Source of the DNA: AV40 sp035568175
GTDB taxonomy: Bacteria > Verrucomicrobiota > Verrucomicrobiia > Chthoniobacterales > UBA10450
Direction of reading: 5' to 3'
NCBI GenBank assembly: GCA_035568175.1
Contig: DATMON010000018.1
Location: forward strand, 1-64,000
Length of the DNA stretch: 64,000 nucleotides
This document shows positions 41,624 to 51,181 of the stretch, in pieces. The notes below the pieces were generated by a model. It had not been told where the DNA came from, did no database searches, and worked only from the letters and a program-made list of their open reading frames with translations. Every line of letters starts with the position of its first letter. Position 1 is the stretch's first letter. The position numbers and the translations under genes are program-made.

Positions 41624-44530
41624 TCAGGGCAGCCCGGTTCCTGATTTGGATTGAACGAGCGCAATGTCCGAACTGTTGATCAATCCATTGACGGTCACAT
41701 CTTCACGAAAGTTCGATGAAGTCACGGCTTGGCCGGATTGGGACTGGGTTTGTGCGACGTCACTTGAGTTCACGAATCCATTTCCGGTTGTATCGCCGAT
41801 CAACACTGCCATCGGCACTGAAATGTTGCTCGTGTTTGTCCCGTCATTGACGCCGAGCAAATTAATATTGAAGCGCTGCGCGTTGCTGACGTTGGTCAGG
41901 TTGATCGTGACTTGATTACCGGTGACGATTGGCGTTCCGACGACGGACGCGGTCCCACCCGCTGCCGGCACAGCAGTCGCACTGGCCACTGTTACTGGAA
42001 CGGCAAACGTCACGACAACTTCATAGTTATTGTTCGCTCCGCCGCTGCGCGGTTCGATCCCGGCGGCCGGCGGCATAAGATCGACATCGTACGTGCCGGC
42101 CGTGCCGTGCGTTTTTCGCGAAACGGCGCCCACGAGAATTGGATCGAACACGTAGCCCTGCGCGACGTCGATCAGGTTGAAGAACGAACCGCCAGTGCCG
42201 AGTAGAGGATCTGGCTGGTTCGTATTGGCCGGCTCCTGAAGCGTCATCGTGCTGGCAGTGACTTCGTGAAGGCGATTGTCGATTGCACCGGCTTCGCTGA
42301 CATTGGATAACGGAACGTAAATGGTGACGTTGCCGTTAGGTCCGAGTGTGGATTGGCAATTCGCCGCCGGCAATTGCGTCGTGCCGGGATAAGTGAGAAC
42401 GCCGCCGCCGCCGACAAGTTCCACGTCGTTCTCGCCGACAAAGCATTGCAGCGCGCCGCCATTAGTCGATTCGGCGTAAACATGAAAATTTTTGCCGCCA
42501 CTTCCGTCAGCCATTGAGGGCACGAACCATTGGGTCTGCCAGACAAGATCGATATCGGGATCCTGCGCAGTCGTTGGCGCGAGACTCAAATTATTTACCT
42601 GCATGAAAATCCTGTAGCACGGCGCGGCGACGGAACACGGCGTGGTGGTCACTTCGCTGACACTCGAACTGAGGATATCGAGCTGCGGCATGGTCGCGCT
42701 GCTGATTCCGCTCACTTCGTATTTGCCGTCGCCGGCTGGATCAAGCACGCCGTTGAAGGGAGTAATTCCCGAAATGCTCACCGGTGATTGCGCTGCGTAG
42801 AGGCCGGTGCCGCCATTTTGGTGGACGTACATCGCGTGTCCGGCCAACGTGCCGACGCGGTTGTTTGAATCGGCGTAGCTGATATGCGCTTCACCGCTCG
42901 GACCCGTGCGCATTTGCAAATAATCGCCCAGCGCGCGACTGGCATAAGCACACTGACCGCCGATCAAAGTCTGAACACCACCGCGGTGAACAGGATGCGA
43001 GCTCGCGCGAATCGGTGGAGTGAAAACCACGCCGGCGGGATCGTGAGCATTAAGTGACTGAACCATCCAAACACTCCACAAACCATCGGTCGCATCGGGG
43101 CCATTGATGTTTTTGCCCTGCGGCGGAGGTAACAACGCATTGCTGCCGCAGCCGAGATCCGCCGGGCCGCCCGGATTGCTGACAGCCGACGTGCCGTACC
43201 AAACAATGTTTACGCGACTGTCATCACCAGCGTTGATCCAGGCGAAAACGTTGTTATGCAAAACGCCCTCGGGCGAGCCGGACGTATCGATCGTAACTGG
43301 CGTACTCCAGGTGTTTCCCTGGTCGGTCGAATAAGAATACTTCAACACGGTGTCGCCGGTGATCGCGAGATCTCCGGTAGGGTTGGTGGCTGGTCCTAAA
43401 GGCGCCTGTTCCCAAACCGCGTAAAGATTTCCGGCTTTATCGATTGCGAGCGTCGGAAAATTGGCGCCGGTTTTTTGATTCGCACCGAGATCAGCCACCG
43501 GAAGGTCGGTGCAATTCAATCCGGTAGGGTCGCTCGCGTTTGCGATTGGCGCTCCGAACGCCACGGGAAAGCAGCGGCCGATCAAAATCTTGTTCAACGC
43601 GACGTTGTCGTGGACGACGAAAATGTGTTTTACGGGAGTCGGCAACGTCGCGTATCCGCCGAGCCCGTTCGGTTGTCCTAACGTCGTCGCGATCGGACTG
43701 ATCTCATTGTTGCCCATGATTGCTTCGTCGCAGCCGCCGACGGCCGATACGTGATTGGCCGGACCGAATTCGATTCCAGCAGTTGGTTCCAAACCGGTAA
43801 CGGGAGAACGATACATCACGAGCACATTGTTGCCGGCGCTGCTGCCGCACACCGGACTACCGGGCCCGATCTCGTCGTTCGCTAAATAAATACTGCCGCC
43901 GTTTAACGGATCGCCATCTATCGCATACCATTGTCGATCTACTGCCGTGTCGGGCACGCCAGTATTGCTGCAGGTGAACGTCGTTCCAAAATCATCTGAG
44001 CGCGCCGTGCTAAAATTCGCCAGCGTGAGATCGTTAAAATACAAGCGTCCGACCGGATCGACTGCGATTTCGCTGTCGCCACCGCCGTGACACGTTGTGA
44101 CCTTGCCTTCGAGCGGCGCTGCGCCCACGACCCACTTGAAGGTTCGGCCGCCATCAAGCGAGTGCCAAACCCAGCTCGAGTCTGCCGAAAGCGAACCGGG
44201 CGCGCTGGTGTAAATGCGATCAGGATTTGTCGGGTCGATCCGAATCGATTCCTCGAACCCGGTTCCACCAATGCCGGCGATAATCGGATGGCCGAATGTC
44301 GGCAAATTCGCAGGCGCAGGGACGTTAGCATCCAAATTTGCGCCGTGTTGCTTGACGGAAGGTTTGTTTCTGGCGAGTTGAGCGCGTCCAAAATCTAACT
44401 TCTCCAATGCGAGCTTGAGTCCACTTTGGCTTGGCGGCTTGGCCGGTTCGAAACTCTGCACCATTAATACGGCCGCGATTGCGCCAAGAATCACGGCGGT
44501 TGCGCAGCGCAGATTGAAATTTCTTTTCAT
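41624..44530 (-). CDS. Secreted sialidase-like protein with dockerin-like tail
   Basis: 968 residues from ATG 44530 (MKRNFNLRCATAVILGAIAA); an in-frame ATG four codons upstream is also possible. The propeller-like region has SLDGGRTFKWV, STDQGNTWSTPV and DRQWYAIDGDP. A beta domain follows (LDILSSSVSEVTTTPCSVA ... YRIFMQVNNLSLAP). The shared C-terminal module (41624 to about 42125) contains KTHGTAGTYDVDLMPP, GDTTGNGFVNSSDV and REDVTVNGLINSSDI, ending SGTGLP. It is the seventh and most upstream member of the cluster on the minus strand. Confidence 0.8.
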   Translation of the reverse strand: MKRNFNLRCATAVILGAIAAVLMVQSFEPAKPPSQSGLKLALEKLDFGRAQLARNKPSVKQHGANLDANVPAPANLPTFGHPIIAGIGGTGFEESIRIDPTNPDRIYTSAPGSLSADSSWVWHSLDGGRTFKWVVGAAPLEGKVTTCHGGGDSEIAVDPVGRLYFNDLTLANFSTARSDDFGTTFTCSNTGVPDTAVDRQWYAIDGDPLNGGSIYLANDEIGPGSPVCGSSAGNNVLVMYRSPVTGLEPTAGIEFGPANHVSAVGGCDEAIMGNNEISPIATTLGQPNGLGGYATLPTPVKHIFVVHDNVALNKILIGRCFPVAFGAPIANASDPTGLNCTDLPVADLGANQKTGANFPTLAIDKAGNLYAVWEQAPLGPATNPTGDLAITGDTVLKYSYSTDQGNTWSTPVTIDTSGSPEGVLHNNVFAWINAGDDSRVNIVWYGTSAVSNPGGPADLGCGSNALLPPPQGKNINGPDATDGLWSVWMVQSLNAHDPAGVVFTPPIRASSHPVHRGGVQTLIGGQCAYASRALGDYLQMRTGPSGEAHISYADSNNRVGTLAGHAMYVHQNGGTGLYAAQSPVSISGITPFNGVLDPAGDGKYEVSGISSATMPQLDILSSSVSEVTTTPCSVAAPCYRIFMQVNNLSLAPTTAQDPDIDLVWQTQWFVPSMADGSGGKNFHVYAESTNGGALQCFVGENDVELVGGGGVLTYPGTTQLPAANCQSTLGPNGNVTIYVPLSNVSEAGAIDNRLHEVTASTMTLQEPANTNQPDPLLGTGGSFFNLIDVAQGYVFDPILVGAVSRKTHGTAGTYDVDLMPPAAGIEPRSGGANNNYEVVVTFAVPVTVASATAVPAAGGTASVVGTPIVTGNQVTINLTNVSNAQRFNINLLGVNDGTNTSNISVPMAVLIGDTTGNGFVNSSDVAQTQSQSGQAVTSSNFREDVTVNGLINSSDIALVQSKSGTGLP

Positions 44531-44723
44531 GTGGATTTCCATTTTAGGACAACGGCGTCGCGGCTTGGGAATTTTGTTTTGCCCATGCTCCTAGGATTCG
44601 GATTTGGCCGACCTTACGATTGCCATTTTGCACATTTTTTTTGCCAAAACTCCGGCACATTGATTTGTCGAGTTGCGGATGCTACGTAGCCTCGGTCCGA
44701 AGCCGGACGGGCACCGTTTCGCA

Positions 44724-47483
44724 ATGACTGCAAAGAATTACAAAGACACGCTCAACCTGCCGCGCACGGATTTTCCGATGAAGGCGAATCTGGCGACGCG
44801 CGAGCCGGAGTTGCTCAAGAAGTGGGACGAAGGGCAGCTTTATCGCCAGATTCAGCAATCGCGCAAAGGCAAGGAGGTGTTCGTGCTCCACGACGGCCCG
44901 CCGTTCGCCAACGGCGACGTGCACATGGGCACCGCGCTCAACAAGATCCTGAAAGATTTTGTGGTGAAATCGCAAACGATGCTTGGCAAACGCGCGCCTT
45001 ACGTTCCGGGCTGGGACTGTCATGGACTGCCGATCGAATACAAAGTCGTGAAAGAATCGCGCGATTTGTCGCCGCTCGAAGTGCGCAAACGCTGCGACGC
45101 GTTCGCCCGCAAGTATGTCGATCTTCAGCGCGAGCAATTCAAACGCCTCGGCGTGCTCGGCGATTGGGAGCACCCCTACCTGACTCTCGATCCAAAATAT
45201 GAAGCGGAAATCCTGCGCGCGTTCGCTGTGTTCGTTGAAAAAGGTCTCGTTTATCAATCGAAGAAGCCGGTTTTCTGGAGCACCGGCGCCCAGACCGCGC
45301 TTGCCGAAGCCGAAGTGGAATATCAGGAACGCGACGACACCGCCGTTTACGTGAAATTTCCGATCGCGAGCGGTGAATGGAAAGACAAAGCCAGCATCGC
45401 AATCTGGACAACCACACCGTGGACGTTGCCCGCCAACCTCGCGATCGCGGTCGATCCGAAAGAATTGTACGTCGTCCAGGAATTTTCGCGCGATGGAGTT
45501 TCCGAAACGTTGTTGCTTGCCGATAAACTCGTTCCGCAATTTTGCGCTAACACGAAATTCGAACCGGTTGGCGAACCGCGAGCATCTTTTCCCGGCGCTA
45601 AGATCGACAAGATCAAGGCGCGCCATCCGTTTCTTGATCGCGAAGCAATCGTCCTGACGGCGGATTTCGTAACCATGGATAGCGGCACTGGCGCAGTCCA
45701 CATCGCACCCGGTCACGGCGAGGACGATTATTGGTTAGGCAAAGAAAATAAATTGGCGATCCTGTCTCCGGTTGATGATCACGGCCGGCTGACCGATGAA
45801 GCGGGCCTGCCAAGTCTGACCGGCAAATACGTCTTCGACGCGAACGGTGACATCGTGAATTTGCTGCGCCAGTGCGGCAATTTGTTAGGCGCGCAAAACT
45901 TTCATCATTCGTATCCGTATTGCTGGCGTTCGAAGACGCCGATCATTTTTCGCAACGTCGAACAATTTTTTATCCGAATCGACGATCTCCGCGGCCGGGC
46001 GCTGGAAGCAATTCACAAGGAAGTGAAATGGATTCCGGCGTGGGGCGAGAACCGGATCGCGGGCACAGTCGAATCGCGACCCGACTGGGTCATCTCGCGT
46101 CAACGCAGCTGGGGGGTGCCGTTGCCGGTTTTTTACTCAGGGGAAGGGAAACCAATTCTCGACGCGAAGATAATTCGCAAACTGGCCGATCTCGTCGCCG
46201 AACGCGGCTCCAACATTTGGTTCGAATTGGACGATGTCGATCTTGCGCAACAATTGGCGCTGCCAAAGGGAACCAGCAAGCGCAACGACACGATCGACGT
46301 TTGGATCGACAGCGGCGTTTCGCACCGCGCGGTCTGCGCGTTGCATCCCGAGTTGCGCGATCCGGCCGACATGTATTTGGAGGCGACCGACCAGCATCGC
46401 GGTTGGTTTCAATCCTCCCTTATGACCAGCATCGCGCTGAATGATCGCGCGCCTTACAAAACCTGCGTGACACACGGGTTCGTGGTCGACCTTGATGGAA
46501 AGAAAATCTCCAAGTCCAGCACCTACGATAAACCGATGGACGCCGGTCATTTCGTCAACAAACACGGCGCTGATCTGGTGCGACTTTGGGCGAGCAGCAT
46601 CGATTACACCGATGATGTTCCGTTCTCCGAAGAAATGTTCACCCGGCTCGGCGATGCCTATCGCCGCATTCGAAACACGTTGCGCATCTTGTTGGGTAAT
46701 CTTTTCGATTATCCCCCAAGAAAGCTCGCCACGGCGAGTCCGTCCGGTGGCGGACAGGAAAACAGGAAAACAGATTTTAGTTTAGTTGATTGCTGGATCC
46801 TGGAGCGCCTCGATCAGGTGATCCGCGATTGCCGAGCGGCTTACGAAGCATTCGAATTTCACAAGGTCTATCACACCTTAAATCAATTTTGTACTGTCGA
46901 TTTGAGCAGCCTTTACATCGACATCACCAAAGACCGGATGTATTGCGACGCGCCAGATTCACCTCGCCGCCGCGCTACCCAGACGGCGATGCATGAAATT
47001 TACCGCGCGCTCTGCCAGTTGCTCGCCCCGGTGATCGCATTCACCGCCGAGGAAGCCTGGAGTCATTCGCGCAGGGAGTCGTCGGTTCACTTGGAGGAAT
47101 TTCCGAAGACTCAGAACCGCGGCGATCAAGCAAGCGCGCAGATGACGGATCTTTTGCGACTGCGTGGCTTGATCGGTCAAGCGATCGAAAAGGCGCGTCA
47201 GGAAAAACTGATTGGCAATGCGCTGGAGGCGGCGGTTGTTCTGCGGTCGAATTCCGATGTAACGAGCAAGCTCAATAAAGAGGAGCTGGAGGAATTTTTC
47301 ATTTTGAGTGATCTGACCATCGACGCGGCAAAAGAAGCGACCGCCAGCGTTGCGAAGACTGCTTACCAAAAATGCGCGCGGTGCTGGCGACATCGGGAGT
47401 ACGTTGGCAAGAGCAAAACGCATCCGGATTTGTGCGATCGCTGCGAAGCCGTCGTCAGCAACACCGTCGTGAAATCGACATGA
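44724..47483 (+). CDS. ileS: Isoleucyl-tRNA synthetase
   Basis: 919 residues from ATG 44724, chosen because KDTLNLPRTDFPMKANLA is the usual N-terminus; the frame is open a further 17 codons. It charges tRNA-Ile. The class I signature reads HMGT (67-70), a variant of HIGH, within GDVHMGTALNKILKD. Also seen: the WDCHGLPIE block, the editing region VTMDSGTGAVHIAPGHG, KISKS (KMSKS) in DGKKISKSSTYDKP, and a C-terminal zinc knuckle CARCWRH...CDRC. After NLFDYPP, residues RKLATASPSGGGQENRKTDF are encoded by hairpin-rich repeat-like DNA (46731-46778). Translationally coupled to lspA. Confidence 0.95.
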   Translation: MTAKNYKDTLNLPRTDFPMKANLATREPELLKKWDEGQLYRQIQQSRKGKEVFVLHDGPPFANGDVHMGTALNKILKDFVVKSQTMLGKRAPYVPGWDCHGLPIEYKVVKESRDLSPLEVRKRCDAFARKYVDLQREQFKRLGVLGDWEHPYLTLDPKYEAEILRAFAVFVEKGLVYQSKKPVFWSTGAQTALAEAEVEYQERDDTAVYVKFPIASGEWKDKASIAIWTTTPWTLPANLAIAVDPKELYVVQEFSRDGVSETLLLADKLVPQFCANTKFEPVGEPRASFPGAKIDKIKARHPFLDREAIVLTADFVTMDSGTGAVHIAPGHGEDDYWLGKENKLAILSPVDDHGRLTDEAGLPSLTGKYVFDANGDIVNLLRQCGNLLGAQNFHHSYPYCWRSKTPIIFRNVEQFFIRIDDLRGRALEAIHKEVKWIPAWGENRIAGTVESRPDWVISRQRSWGVPLPVFYSGEGKPILDAKIIRKLADLVAERGSNIWFELDDVDLAQQLALPKGTSKRNDTIDVWIDSGVSHRAVCALHPELRDPADMYLEATDQHRGWFQSSLMTSIALNDRAPYKTCVTHGFVVDLDGKKISKSSTYDKPMDAGHFVNKHGADLVRLWASSIDYTDDVPFSEEMFTRLGDAYRRIRNTLRILLGNLFDYPPRKLATASPSGGGQENRKTDFSLVDCWILERLDQVIRDCRAAYEAFEFHKVYHTLNQFCTVDLSSLYIDITKDRMYCDAPDSPRRRATQTAMHEIYRALCQLLAPVIAFTAEEAWSHSRRESSVHLEEFPKTQNRGDQASAQMTDLLRLRGLIGQAIEKARQEKLIGNALEAAVVLRSNSDVTSKLNKEELEEFFILSDLTIDAAKEATASVAKTAYQKCARCWRHREYVGKSKTHPDLCDRCEAVVSNTVVKST
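46731..46778. repeat. Hairpin-rich repeat-like insertion in ileS
   Basis: CTCGCC-AC-GGCGAG (46727-46740) is followed by TCCGTCCGGTGGCGGA and a tandem AGGAAAAC. It encodes about ATASPSGGGQENRKTDF, where other IleS proteins have a shorter variable loop before the DRW/DCW helix. Confidence 0.45.
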
Positions 47484-47995
47484 AATACATCTTCTTCATT
47501 TCGTTACCGCTCTACGCGCTTGATCGCCTGACGAAATACTGGGTGCAGCGTTCGATCGATCCCGATCATCCATACCCAGTCTTCCCGGGCTTCTTTCATT
47601 TGGTCAACATCACCAACACCGGTGCCGCGTTCGGTTCGTTCCAGAACAACAACGCATTCTTTATCGCGATCTCATGTGCGGCTTTATTGTTCGCGTTAGT
47701 GTTGCTCCTCGGGCGGCACGAACATGGCGCGTCCGATCGTCCGAAGTCGCTTTGGTGGACTCGGAATTTCTGGCGCGACCTTTCGCTCGCGCTTTTGCTC
47801 GCCGGCGTGCTCGGGAATCTCACTGACAGGATGCTTTACGGGCACGTGATCGATTTTTTGCTCTTCGATCTGCATGTGCCATTCGCGCATCCGTGGCCGG
47901 CGTTCAACGTCGCGGATTCCTGCATCTGCGTCGCCGTTGCGTTCTTTATCGTTCATTCTTTTCGACAGGAGCAGAAAGCGTCAACGCCCGCATAG
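47480..47995 (+). CDS. lspA: Lipoprotein signal peptidase
   Basis: 171 residues. ATG 47480 overlaps the ileS stop (ATGA). Aspartic membrane protease that removes signal peptides from prolipoproteins such as the lipoproteins in this window. The catalytic aspartates are in GNLTDRM and FNVADSCI. NITNTGAAFG is the usual NxGxxF block. Four hydrophobic spans: about 4-14 (short), 58-76, 98-112 and 145-160. A longer loop (HEHGASDRPKSLWWTRNFWR) separates spans two and three. Confidence 0.93.
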   Translation: MKYIFFISLPLYALDRLTKYWVQRSIDPDHPYPVFPGFFHLVNITNTGAAFGSFQNNNAFFIAISCAALLFALVLLLGRHEHGASDRPKSLWWTRNFWRDLSLALLLAGVLGNLTDRMLYGHVIDFLLFDLHVPFAHPWPAFNVADSCICVAVAFFIVHSFRQEQKASTPA

Positions 47996-48067
47996 GTAGG
48001 GGCGATTGACCTCAATCGCCCGTGCCAGCAACGTATCTGCGGGCGGTTCGGTGAACCGCCCCTACCT
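47994..48067. repeat. Palindromic REP/MITE-like element
   Basis: Terminal inverted repeat AGGTAGGGGCG/CGCCCCTACCT encloses GGGCGATTGACCTCAATCGCCC and GGGCGGTTCGGTGAACCGCCC. It fills the whole lspA-cca gap. Confidence 0.75.
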
Positions 48068-48068
48068 A

Positions 48069-49403
48069 ATGAAAATGTCGCCGATGGAGAAAACTGCACG
48101 CGAAGTCGCGCGGCGGTTACGCGCGCATGGCCACATTGCCTATTTCGCCGGCGGTTGCGTCCGCGACATGGTCCGCGGTTTGACGGCAAAAGATTTCGAC
48201 GTCGCGACCGATGCGGCCCCGGATATTGTGCAGAAGATTTTTTCGCACACTTACGCGGTCGGTGCGCACTTCGGCGTCGTGGTTGTGGTCGAGAACGGGT
48301 TCAACTTCGAAGTAGCGACATTTCGATCGGACGGCGCCTATCTGGATCACCGACACCCGGTCGATGTTCGATTTTCGTCGCCCGAAGAAGACGCGAAGCG
48401 GCGCGACTTTACGATCAACGGAATGTTCTTCGATCCCGAGAAGAACGAAGTAATCGATTTCGTCGGGGGTCGCGCCGATTTGGAAGCTAAACTTGTTCGG
48501 GCCATCGGGGATCCAGCGGCGCGTTTTGCCGAAGACCGGCTGCGAATGTTGCGCGCGGTGCGCTTTGCCACCGTGCTCGATTACGAGATCGACGGTCCCA
48601 CATGGGACGCGCTGGTCGCGAGCGCGGCGTCGATCAATGAGATCAGCGCAGAACGTATTCGCGAGGAGCTATTAAAGATTTTTCTTTCGCCCAATCGCGT
48701 TCGCGGCTGGGACCTGCTCGATCGGAGCGGGTTGCTGCGGACAATTTTGCCGGAGCTCGATGCGATGAAAGGTTGTTTACAGCCGGAGCAATTTCATCCT
48801 GAAGGGGACGTGTTCGAACACACCAGGCTGATGTTAGAAATGCTTCCGGAGAAAGTTTCAGTGTCTTTGGTGCTGTCGGTTCTATTTCATGACGTAGCGA
48901 AACCGGTCACGGCCGCAGTGGATGAAACTGGAAGAATTCGTTTCAATGAGCATGACCGAATTGGCGCCGCCATGACCGAGTCGATCATGGAACGGTTGCG
49001 GTTTTCGCGGGCTGAAATCGACGCCGTGGTTGAAATGGTGCGCCAGCACATGGTCTTCAAGGATGTGCCGAAGATGCGCGTGGCAAAACTAAAGCGATTC
49101 ATGGCGCGTTCGACGTTTGAAGAAGAACTCGAACTGCATCGAGTCGACTGCGCAAGCAGTCATGGAATGATGGACAATTACGAATTTCTTTTGCGAAAGC
49201 GTGAAGAGTTCGCCAATGAGCCGATCATTCCGCCGCCGCTTGTTCGCGGCGGCGATTTAATCGCATTGGGAATGAAACCAGGTCCGAAATTTGGCGAAAT
49301 CCTGGAAGCCGTCGAAACACAACAACTGGAAGGTGCGCTGAAAGATCGACAACAAGCGCTCGATTGGATCAAGCGGGAATATGCCTTAGGCGTAAAGAGT
49401 TGA
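48069..49403 (+). CDS. CCA-adding tRNA nucleotidyltransferase / poly(A) polymerase family
   Basis: 444 residues from ATG 48069; starts at 48075 and 48084 are also possible. Class II nucleotidyltransferase: GGCVRD at 28-33, catalytic DFD at 42-44, RRDFTINGMFFDP, and AEDRLRMLRAVRFA for the neck. An HD domain follows (GDVFEHTRLMLEML, LFHDVAKPV). Class II members either add the CCA end of tRNA or poly-A tails; the HD domain and length favour CCA addition/repair. tRNA-Sec here already encodes CCA. Confidence 0.88.
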   Translation: MKMSPMEKTAREVARRLRAHGHIAYFAGGCVRDMVRGLTAKDFDVATDAAPDIVQKIFSHTYAVGAHFGVVVVVENGFNFEVATFRSDGAYLDHRHPVDVRFSSPEEDAKRRDFTINGMFFDPEKNEVIDFVGGRADLEAKLVRAIGDPAARFAEDRLRMLRAVRFATVLDYEIDGPTWDALVASAASINEISAERIREELLKIFLSPNRVRGWDLLDRSGLLRTILPELDAMKGCLQPEQFHPEGDVFEHTRLMLEMLPEKVSVSLVLSVLFHDVAKPVTAAVDETGRIRFNEHDRIGAAMTESIMERLRFSRAEIDAVVEMVRQHMVFKDVPKMRVAKLKRFMARSTFEEELELHRVDCASSHGMMDNYEFLLRKREEFANEPIIPPPLVRGGDLIALGMKPGPKFGEILEAVETQQLEGALKDRQQALDWIKREYALGVKS

Positions 49404-49533
49404 AGGAATTAGGCGTTCAACACGCACGTCGCACGCGATTTCGGACGCCTCGGTTCGCCAAAATCTGACAAAAGAGATTGCGTTCCGTGATTGCTTTGAC
49501 ATGGAACATCGAGTGACGAACATCGAAGAGCCG

Positions 49534-50982
49534 ATGAGAATTTTGATGATCAGCGCCGAGGGGCCGCCATTGCTGCGGGCCGGCGCGCTCATCGATGTGC
49601 TGGACGCGTTGCCGCATGAGCTACGCTCGCGCGGTCACGAGGTGGCAGTGGTGTTGCCGTATTATCGGGAGATTCGCGACAACCCCGCGTTCAAGGAAGA
49701 GGACACTGGGGTCACTGTCGATGTTCGGGTCGGCGACAAAACTTACATCGCCGAATATCTGCAAGGCCACAGCCCCAGTGGTGTGCAATTATTTTTCGTC
49801 CGCTGCGACGAATTTTTTGATCGCGATGGAATATATGGCGAACACGGAACTGCTTACGAAGACAACGCCGCCCGATTTATTTTTTTCAGTAAAGCAGCGG
49901 TCGAATTGGCGCGCCGCCTGACGCCGACGCCGCAGATTTTACACGTTCATGATTGGCCGGCCGCACTCGTGCCGGTTTACGTGCGAGCGCATCATTTGCC
50001 GTTCAGCACTGTTCTTACCATCCATCACCTCGCCGAGCAGGGGACCTTCTGGGGACTCGATTTTCGCCTGACCAATCTACACGAACGCTTCTTCACACTG
50101 CGGGGCGTGGAATTTTTCGGGAAACTGAACTTCCTTAAAGCCGGAATTCTTTTTGCCGACACGGTGACAACCGTGAGCGAGCGGCACAAACGCGAGATCC
50201 AAACGCCAGAGTTCGGTTGTGGTCTTGACGCAGTGCTGCGTGAAAATGCACACAAACTGAGCGCCATTCTGCACGGAGCCGATTACACCCGCTGGAATCC
50301 CGAAACGGACAAACTGCTTCCAGCTAACTACACTCCTGGCGAACTGTGGGGAAAACAACTCTGCCGCGACGCGCTCCTAAATGGTTTGCGATTGAATCCG
50401 GAGCCGCGCGGCCCGGTGTTTGGAATGGTCACACGCGTCGTGGGCGAGAAAGGTTTCGATATCCTCGTGCCGCTGCTCGATCGACTCCTGACCGACGACG
50501 TGCGGCTGATTATTTTGGGCGAGGGAGATCCAACCTATGAAACGGCGCTCGCGGTTGCCATGCGAAAGTTTCCAGCAAAATTTGCCTACCGAAAAACTTA
50601 CGACGAAAAAAGCGCGCACGTGATCGAAGCGGGGATGGACATCAGTTTGATCCCGTCGCGCTTCGAGCCGGCTGGTTTGAGCGCGATGTACAGCTTGAAA
50701 TACGGCGCGCTTCCGGTCGCACGCGCCACTGGGGGAATCCAGGAAATCATCGAGGATTACGATCCAACTACCGACGGCTACGGATTTCTCTGTTACGAAT
50801 ATTCGACCGAAGCCTTCTGGGACGCGATCAAGCGGGCGCGAGAGATTTTTCGCGATCGCGAGTTATGGGGAAAACTGATGGAGCGCGCAATGGCGCGAAA
50901 TTTCTCCTGGGCGGCGGCCGCGCAGCGTTACGAGCAGCTTTACCGGCAACTTGCGGTCGACAACGACCAGGCGGCAGCGTAG
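49534..50982 (+). CDS. GlgA-type glycogen/starch synthase-like glycosyltransferase
   Basis: 482 residues from ATG 49534 (MRILMISAEGPP). GT5 family, GT-B fold, normally transferring glucose from ADP-glucose to glycogen. The C-terminal signature is clear: PSRFEPAGLSAMYSLKYG, then ATGGIQEI. HDWPAALVPVY is also typical. The N-terminal ADP-glucose motif K-x-G-G-L is replaced by RAGAL at 15-19, and many family blocks are shortened. It may therefore use another donor or be a GlgA homologue with altered activity. Upstream gap of 130 bp; no glg neighbours. Confidence 0.8.
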   Translation: MRILMISAEGPPLLRAGALIDVLDALPHELRSRGHEVAVVLPYYREIRDNPAFKEEDTGVTVDVRVGDKTYIAEYLQGHSPSGVQLFFVRCDEFFDRDGIYGEHGTAYEDNAARFIFFSKAAVELARRLTPTPQILHVHDWPAALVPVYVRAHHLPFSTVLTIHHLAEQGTFWGLDFRLTNLHERFFTLRGVEFFGKLNFLKAGILFADTVTTVSERHKREIQTPEFGCGLDAVLRENAHKLSAILHGADYTRWNPETDKLLPANYTPGELWGKQLCRDALLNGLRLNPEPRGPVFGMVTRVVGEKGFDILVPLLDRLLTDDVRLIILGEGDPTYETALAVAMRKFPAKFAYRKTYDEKSAHVIEAGMDISLIPSRFEPAGLSAMYSLKYGALPVARATGGIQEIIEDYDPTTDGYGFLCYEYSTEAFWDAIKRAREIFRDRELWGKLMERAMARNFSWAAAAQRYEQLYRQLAVDNDQAAA

Positions 50983-50984
50983 AC

Positions 50985-51175
50985 GCTTGCCGCGCCGTAG
51001 CGGCGCGACGACGGGTCGATCTAAAGGATTGCTTGTCGCGCCGTAGGTTTGAGCCGGATTGGCACTCGGCGAAGGCGGGTCGATTTTTGCCCGCGAACGG
51101 CCGCCCGGAAAAGCGCCCGCGAATAAATGTCGGACACCACCGTCAAATGTCTGCCGCGGAGTCGGCAAATCATTC
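50985..51175. repeat. Intergenic hairpin-rich region
   Basis: Contains CGCGCCG-TAG-CGGCGCG (50991-51007) and two copies of a CGGGTCGAT unit (51012 and 51076). A degenerate form of the dispersed GAGCCGGA hairpin lies near 51050. No gene seen. Confidence 0.5.
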
Positions 51176-51181
51176 TAATCT

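Noticed and set aside
17643..44530. Cellulosome interpretation of the dockerin-like tails
   Set aside because: No cohesin or scaffoldin and no glycoside hydrolase catalytic domain is visible in the window, so only the tail similarity is supported.
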